Assembly (NCBI RefSeq): GCF_002999335.1 | Contig: NW_020312047.1 | Span: 62,001 to 126,000, forward strand | From: Cyclospora cayetanensis | Taxonomy: Eukaryota > Apicomplexa > Conoidasida > Eucoccidiorida > Eimeriidae | Direction: 5' to 3' | DNA length: 64,000 nt | In this document: positions 58,563 to 64,000 of the stretch, piece by piece | Layout: every line of letters begins with the position of its first letter | How positions within the stretch are numbered: the stretch's first letter is position 1 | The notes under the pieces: model-generated | Seen by the model: only the letters and a program-made list of their open reading frames with translations | The model's database searches: none | What the model was told of the DNA's origin: nothing | Position numbers and translations under genes: made by a program

Positions 58563-61546
58563 ATGGCGGCGGACGTTGCCGCTTGCCACATCGTGCAATG
58601 GCGTCTCTCCTTCAACTTTTGCAGCTCATGTCCCACAGGGAGATTTCGTGTCTACGAACACATTCTGGATTTTGCAACTAGTAACAGCAGCGGCGACAGC
58701 ACTAGCACCAGCAACAACAGCGCCAACACACACATTAGTTCTGCTTCGCAGAACAGTGCGGAGGGAGAGAAGACGCTTTCGGCTACCTCCGCAGCTTGCC
58801 GCTGCTGCTGCCTGCGCTGTTGCTGTATTCAAATGCCTCAATCCGTTCTTGAAGCTGTGGCACGTGACGATTTGCGCCTCGCACCGCAGTGCAAAAACGG
58901 TATCAGCAGTAACAGTAGGGGCAAGCGCGGCCTGCCCGACCGGCTTCTCCAATTTACTGAGGTATGTCTAGCTGGAAGTTTTGGTGCTGCAACGGATATG
59001 GTGACTGAGGTAACGGGCAGAGTGCATACCTAACTGTATGTCGCACTCACGGTGCTATTGCTGTGGCTAGCCCTGTTGCATGCTCTCGACGGTTCCCATG
59101 TTGGGCCCTTTTGATAGCTGCTGTTTGGCTGTCTCTTGGTTCTAGCTCACAGTATGTGAGAGTCTCGCTGCATTCGTCTCTCTCTTGCCTGTAGTCTTCC
59201 AGAATCGTCTTCATGGCTGCAATTTGCGTCTGTCGGGGTGCGTTGGCTCAGGACTGGCGAAACTCTGAGCCATCGAGTGATGGGGAGTCGTGGTTGTCTG
59301 AGCTACCCTCTTCCCCAAGCTCTTCAGCTGACTCTCCTCGTATGTCCCCTAGGGCGGACGCTGCAGATGCAGAAGCTCTCGAGGGAATCCATGGCCTTCC
59401 GGCTGCTGCAGAAGCGCTACCTGTTCCTGGCTTGAGAACTGAGGGAGAAAAGAAATCCAGCGATACCCAGCAGAAGGGTGGTAAGGCCTGCGACGAGAGG
59501 CGGGGTGGAGGTCTTTCTGATGATGCAGTGAATAATGCCGTGGCTGCCTTGCAGCAGTGCCTGTCTGTATGTATTCCCATGGCCGGAAGTCGCGTGACGC
59601 CCCTTCTCAACAATAGCACACTGGACGATGCGGGCTGGATTGTCGCTGGAGCCCATAATGTTAATGCTTCCCAGATTACCGCGCAGGCTGCGTCGGTCCG
59701 TAGCTTTTTGGCATTTGCGTGTACCGAATCATGGGAAGTGCTGTTACTTCTGCACGCCTCAGCCGCTGCATCGCGCGCCCTTTCAGACCCTTTACAAGGC
59801 TGTGCAGATGTCTGTTCTGTCCTGGGAGTCTCACTGGCCAACGGGAATGTTGTACGGCGGCTTAGTGCGCGCCCTGAAGGGGTCTATGAACAGCTTATGC
59901 GGAAAGAGGAGAGCTCGCAGAAGGAAGAACTCGACTTCCTACTCTCCCCCTTGGAAAAATCGCATGCATATATAAAGATACCCCACTGCCTTACGCTGGT
60001 CGAGGCTTATGAGTTGCAGAAGGGCAGGGAGTTCCGGGTCTTTGCTGCTGGACGGCTTCCAGTGGGTATGTTTCCACTTCCGTGTTGCTTGTCCGTCATA
60101 TTCTGGTGCACCTATTCAACGCACTGTGCGTGCTCTATGTACAAGCTGGGAAGGTTTCCAGGCGTCCCTCTAGTGCATGCACAATGCAGTGACTGCATCC
60201 GGACTCCTCACCACCAGCGTAGCGAGCAGATCGCAGCTGCAGGCTTCGTGTGTTGTTTTGAACTGATCACAGGGATCAGCCAGCTGTGGCTGGCAGAGTG
60301 CGTGCCTGAATTAGTCAACAGCGCTTCCTTGAGAAGAAGAACGAGGCGGGCTGTTTGGCAATTCTTCCTGCGAACGCTTAGTAGACAGCCACTGCCGCCT
60401 CTCTTCGTCGCAGATGTGTATATACATCGCAACGCCGATGGAACAGAGAGCTGCCGGTGCGCGCCTCACATATATACAGCTAAGCGAGCGACGTTTGTAC
60501 AGAGTCAGAGTGTCTGGGAGCCGTGACGCAACAGGGGCTACAGAGGGGCCAGGGTCCCTACAAACGCTTTAACAACGGGCCCATACAAGAGCTGGACGGT
60601 GACTTGCTTTCTTCTTGTGCGGTGGACGTCAGCACTCTTTGCTTATTGAGGTGCTACTAGAAGATTGAGCCTTGGTGAAATTTTGTGGCCAAAGCAAGGA
60701 ACTCGATGACTGCTCATGCGATATGCAGGCTGCTGCGACTGAACCCATGGGGCTTCCAGACCGACCCGTTACTCTTCACATTTGACGAGCTCAGAACATC
60801 CGTGTTGAGGCGCTGCTGCACGTCCATTCAGCTCTGCAACAGCTGCACCTCCTTGCTCTCCTCGAGAGAGGTCGCTTCCCCGGGGGCCCCTCCTCCGGGG
60901 CGGTGCAACTGCTGGGAACTCTGCGAACTGCGGTATATCCGTGGCACTGACGAGGAGATTTACGATTCCCAGCGATCCCTTGCGATGCCTCAGGTGCGCT
61001 CGATCTAATGTCCTGGGGGTATCAGGCTGGGATGCATCTTTTTTTGATGCTGGTGCCCCGTAGAAGCGCCTTATGTGGGAGTGTATATTCCCGTCAGTGC
61101 ATACATGGAGCAGAAATGTCTTGGGCGTTTGCCTTTCACTGACACGTCGTGAAGGGATACCCTTCCTGTGCGGTGTGTGAGGGTCTAAATGCAACGGATA
61201 GCTTTACGATTGGTTTTTTTGCGTACATGACTTATAGGGCCCATCAGCTTAAGGGGGGATTATCTTTGAGGCGGTCTCTTAGAGAATGCAGACAAAAAAG
61301 CATCATGCAGACTGTTCCAGTTGGCATGCTCCAGTTTACGGGTTCAGAGCTGTGGTTAGGCATCTTCAGTGACGTCTTCGGCGAGTGTGCCTTGATTGTC
61401 GAAATGCGCTGCTTGTGCTGTCACAGGATTTCCTAGATATTGCCAGAGGTGGCGGTAACTCAAATGTTGAGGAAATACTTCTGGACCTGAAAGCGGCTCA
61501 CCTTGACGTAATTAAGAAGCATAATCGCCGTAAACAGGCCTCTTAG
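58563..61546 (+). CDS. CDC123: CDC123 (D123 family) homologue, 5 exons
   Basis: Exons: 58563-58961, 59252-60065 (or from 59195), 60273-60456, 60729-60993, 61427-61546; phases 0, 1, 2, 0 agree and give about 593 aa. Seen in family order: CHIVQW near the N terminus; PQSVLEAVARDDLRL; LLNNSTLDDAGWI; LLLLHAS; GREFRVFAAGRLPVGISQ; FVADVYIHR; RLNPWGFQTDPLLFTFDEL; MPQDFLDIARGG. This matches the D123 pattern (WYP, LP..DG, SPKDA-WI, EFR-FV, ISQR, FDVY, DFNPWG-TDPLLF-W-EL, P-DFLDL). Known role: CDC123 is an ATP-grasp-like factor that helps assemble the eIF2 heterotrimer in the cytosol. Oddities: it is much longer than usual (about 340 aa), with a Ser/Asn/Thr and Cys-rich insert (about 40-95), a long acidic insert, and substitutions at several ATP-grasp positions. 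The start at 58563 is the Met just before the conserved N-terminal motif. Confidence 0.85.
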
Positions 61547-62894
61547 AAGCTGTCTTGGACTGTGCAGACAACTGTGCTGCAAGGGCGACGTGGTGATGCC
61601 TAGTGTCTCTTATTTACCTAGAGAGAGCATTCACTCATTGCCAAGCTACTGCCGGAAGAGGTTTTAACGAGCCTGGACGCGGACTGTCTCACGCATATCT
61701 CAATCAGGGAGGTATCTTTTCAAAGGCGCGAAAAGCGGGGTGAGGTGCTCACCAGGAGACGAATTGCCTGGTGCTGTTCAACTAGCACTCCCATCAGACT
61801 GTCTTCAGGGAACCCCTACCCCAAGGCACATGGCCGTTCAGGGTTTTACCAGGAAAAAGACTCCGTAGGTATTGTTTAAAGCAGAAAAAGCCCAGTAGGC
61901 GCTTGGTATATGATGCTTGCCGAAATCTTTTGCTGGCGAGTAAGAGTGAACTGCGGGATGGTGCAGCAAGGGCTAGGGACTGCCTGCAGACCGTTGCCCA
62001 ACAAGGCTACCATTCAGTCTCATTTAAAACAGCGGCACCGTCGCGAATACCTCGTTATACGCGAAATGTAGACACAAAGATACGGGTGATCGATTTTATT
62101 ATCTAGGACGAGCTACTTCAGATGGGATTCTTCATAGGTAGGTGGGTTGAGTGAAGATGGTTTCCTTATGCCATTAGGGCCGCGTGCATTGTCTTGCCCG
62201 TGTAACCAGACTCTACTGTATGACAAGGGCTGTAAAGAGGCCGCAAACGCGTTGCTGATAAGCTGGCTCCGAGCAAACATCTGCGTGTGGGGACTTTGAG
62301 ATGCTTGGCAGGGGTTTAGTGCAGCGAAACTTCATTATAGGTTGTATTTTGAGGCATCCATTCCACGAATGCATAAATCTAGAGACACAACACACTTGAA
62401 AGGCACTGCCAATGGTAAGTCTGTTCAAACGCTACGCAGCAAACCGATATACGAGACAAATGAAAATAACGGGGAGCTGCGAACCCTCCCCGTGATGCAT
62501 CAACGAAGAGGCCACGCGCCGATATCCCCAGTCCACTGGGCCGGGGATACGCCACAACATCAAGTCACGTCTGCGGCAATCTAAAAGCAAGCTCCTGTGC
62601 GTGGATAACCACCAAGCACCATGGAGGCTTCTCCCCCCCAAGCTGCATGCATATTTCGGCTGGAAGGGAAGGGCCCTCCTAGACCTCGACGACCGCGGAG
62701 TTGCATGTCTCCATGACTGGGGCATGAACGCGCCTCTGCCGCAGCACCCACAAAAACCTTGAGCGAGAATAAGGCAGGCATTTGACTGGTTGTTGGAGAC
62801 TCCCACAGCTACTGAAGAGAGAGGTGGTCGATCCCAAGCACTCGATCTATCAACTATGGGGAAGGTCATACATATATACACAGGAGTCCACTGA
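61547..62894. other. interval with isolated exon-like + strand ORFs
   Basis: Between the CDC123 stop and the transporter 3' end (minus strand). Two + strand stretches look like exons: 61628-61711 (HSLIAKLLPEEVLTSLDADC, before a GTATCT donor) and about 61890-62030 (LVYDACRNLLLASKSEL). They could extend the CDC123 transcript by an alternative donor at 61529 (GTAAAC, phase 1 kept for the first), or belong to a separate small gene. Not resolved. Confidence 0.35.
61890..62106 (+). CDS. exon-like helical ORF of an unidentified gene
   Basis: An open frame on the plus strand giving an amphipathic helix (RNLLLASKSELRDGAARARD) and a short tail, after a CAGAAAAAGCCCAG acceptor-like site. It fits best as the 3' exon of a gene including 61628-61711, but the phases of the two do not match at the splice sites I can see. 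Function unknown. Confidence 0.25.
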
Positions 62895-63874
62895 TCAAGA
62901 GCAGACCCTCTGCTCTGCGTCTGTCGAGGCACACTGCAAATCAAGGGCCCTGTTCTGCATCCTACCCCAAAATATGCCCTTGCATGTTGACACTGCTACT
63001 TCAACACATACAGAATTTAAAACCCTGCCCATGCCGCTCATGCAGGCATATGAAGGCAGGCAGGCCGGCAGCCAGAGAGGACTCCCCACCTTGTGATGGT
63101 GCTTGTCTGCCGTGATCAGTGTCACGGCCACAACAGCAGTCAGCACTGCCGTCATCCCGATGAAGTACCAGCTATCAAAGCTGCAAGCGAAAGAAAGAGA
63201 AGCAGAACCAGGAAAAGCTGGCGGCTCTCTTTGCTACTGAAAATCCTGTAGGTACGGCTCTTAAGGAGATTTAGACGCGCAGCTCCGTATCATTTTCAGA
63301 GACGCAGGATACGGCACGCCCAACTTCCCCGAAGCAGAGAGAAGCAACCCCCAGAAGGATGGACGGTATCAGGCCTTGACTTGCCCAAACTCTGGATGCT
63401 GGAAAGGAGACCCTGATTTTAGGAAGCGGGTTGAAAAGGCTTTTAAAAGGGCTTACCTACGGCCGACAACAAGCGCGTCGAGGAGGAGAGAGATGGGAAT
63501 CTGCACATTGGAGGCTGCAGTCGCTACCACAGGGTTCAGAAGAAAGACGGCCCTCCCTGCGAGCAAACACGCAAAAGGACATCCATACGGCTCAACGACT
63601 TCCCAGCACCCCCCAGAGTAACCAGCCTCCCTACAGCGCTCTCCACATCGCAACTGGGTAGCCCACAGCCATGCAGTGGCAACCACAACGTGGTTCGGAA
63701 GTCTGGTGCATGCACGTACCCCAGCAGATATCTGCAAGGGCGGTTCCCACCAGGCCGCACAGGAGGAGCACCACCCACGAGAGGAAGTTTGGCCACATAA
63801 AGGGCTCTACCCGAAAGACGTGAATCAGCAGTGTTAACGCAGGCAAGGCCACCAACACCCACAGACCCATCATC
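62895..63874 (-). CDS. drug/metabolite-type transporter (SLC35F/EamA-like), C-terminal part
   Basis: Exons on the minus strand: 63874-63720, 63556-63457, 63180-63090, 62933-62895; phases 1, 2, 0 agree. The gene continues beyond the right edge through an acceptor at 63875 (entered in phase 2). About 128 C-terminal residues are visible. Seen: four hydrophobic spans (LWVLVALPALTLLIHVF; LSWVVLLLCGLVGTALADI; a third across exon 2; FIGMTAVLTAVVAVTLI) and, in exon 2, NPVVATAASNVQIPISLLLD, which resembles the SP-VAT---L-IPLS---D motif of SLC35F-type transporters. It ends in a short hydrophilic tail after ADKHHHK. Such proteins are multi-pass carriers of Golgi, vacuole or apicoplast-type membranes. 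The substrate cannot be told from this part. Confidence 0.65.
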
Positions 63875-64000
63875 CTGCGCATTCAGCGGCGCAGAAAAAA
63901 CACTCTGCCACCATATATATACAGCAACAGGAAGAGTCGCCACAGCAGGAGCGCCGCTGTGGTGGGGTGGGAGGGGGGGCAGTGGCTGGCAGGCCTTCCT

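Noticed and set aside
58546..58971. Alternative + strand frame of 141 codons over CDC123 exon 1
   Set aside because: The other frame contains the conserved D123 motifs (CHIVQW, PQSVLEAVARDDLRL) and splices in phase with the rest of the domain.
61275..61436. Possible extra CDC123 exon (TVPVGMLQFTGSELW)
   Set aside because: Joining 60993 directly to 61427 gives the family pattern MPQDFLDIARGG without interruption. The extra exon would need a weak GTCTTC donor.
62432..62944. Minus-strand ORF of 170 codons
   Set aside because: It overlaps the last transporter exon (62933-62895) in another frame and has no motif. The short transporter exon is supported by phase and acceptor.

Overview
The window looks like nuclear DNA of a coccidian apicomplexan, most likely family Eimeriidae (Eimeria or the close relative Cyclospora). 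The grounds are intron-rich genes with GT-AG splicing, CAG/Gln-rich tracts inside coding exons, a complete gene resembling the rhoptry neck invasion protein RON2, and decayed Ty3/gypsy (chromovirus-like) retroelements of the kind reported from Eimeria genomes. Nothing bacterial (operons, Shine-Dalgarno sites, CRISPR) is present. I worked out the gene models by hand from reading frame, splice signals and intron phase. Homology calls rest on remembered family motifs, with no search run.

Layout. 1-300: degraded LTR-like repeat. 2168-10477 (+): 17-exon RON2-like gene. 11233-13926 (-): CTU2/NCS2 tRNA thiolation subunit, convergent with RON2, its last exon(s) not resolved. 15305-19576 (+): 9-exon DBP2/DDX5-type DEAD-box helicase. 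22419-24065 (-): single-exon membrane-anchored protein of unknown function. 24286-25543 (-): 3' part of an unidentified gene with a Walker A-like motif. 26-34 kb: gene-poor, dominated by one decayed LTR retrotransposon with both LTRs still recognisable (about 28.3-34.05 kb) and an inverted fragment near 27.2 kb. 35491-41003 (+): 7-exon protein with a RING finger followed by two FHA domains. 41661-43719 (-): 8-exon secreted, helix-rich protein. 43971-44660 (-): Tyr/Gln-rich ORF. 45024-46288 (-): tandem-RRM RNA-binding protein. 46.3-57.1 kb: gene-poor, with one four-pass membrane protein (50072-51034, -), isolated exon-like ORFs, and a second, internally rearranged retroelement copy (53.5-55.9 kb). 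57131-58424 (+): unknown two-exon gene. 58563-61546 (+): 5-exon CDC123 homologue. 62895-63874 (-): C-terminal exons of a drug/metabolite-type transporter that runs off the right edge.

The genes are not a functional cluster. RON2 belongs to the host-cell invasion machinery. CTU2, DBP2, the RRM protein and CDC123 are housekeeping RNA or translation genes. The RING-FHA-FHA protein is probably a phosphorylation-linked ubiquitin ligase. The most interesting points are the RING-FHA-FHA architecture with the FHA Asn replaced in both domains, the CDC123 homologue with several ATP-grasp positions substituted, the very short Cys-Cys loop between the last two membrane spans of the RON2-like protein, and the internal inversion in the second retroelement copy.
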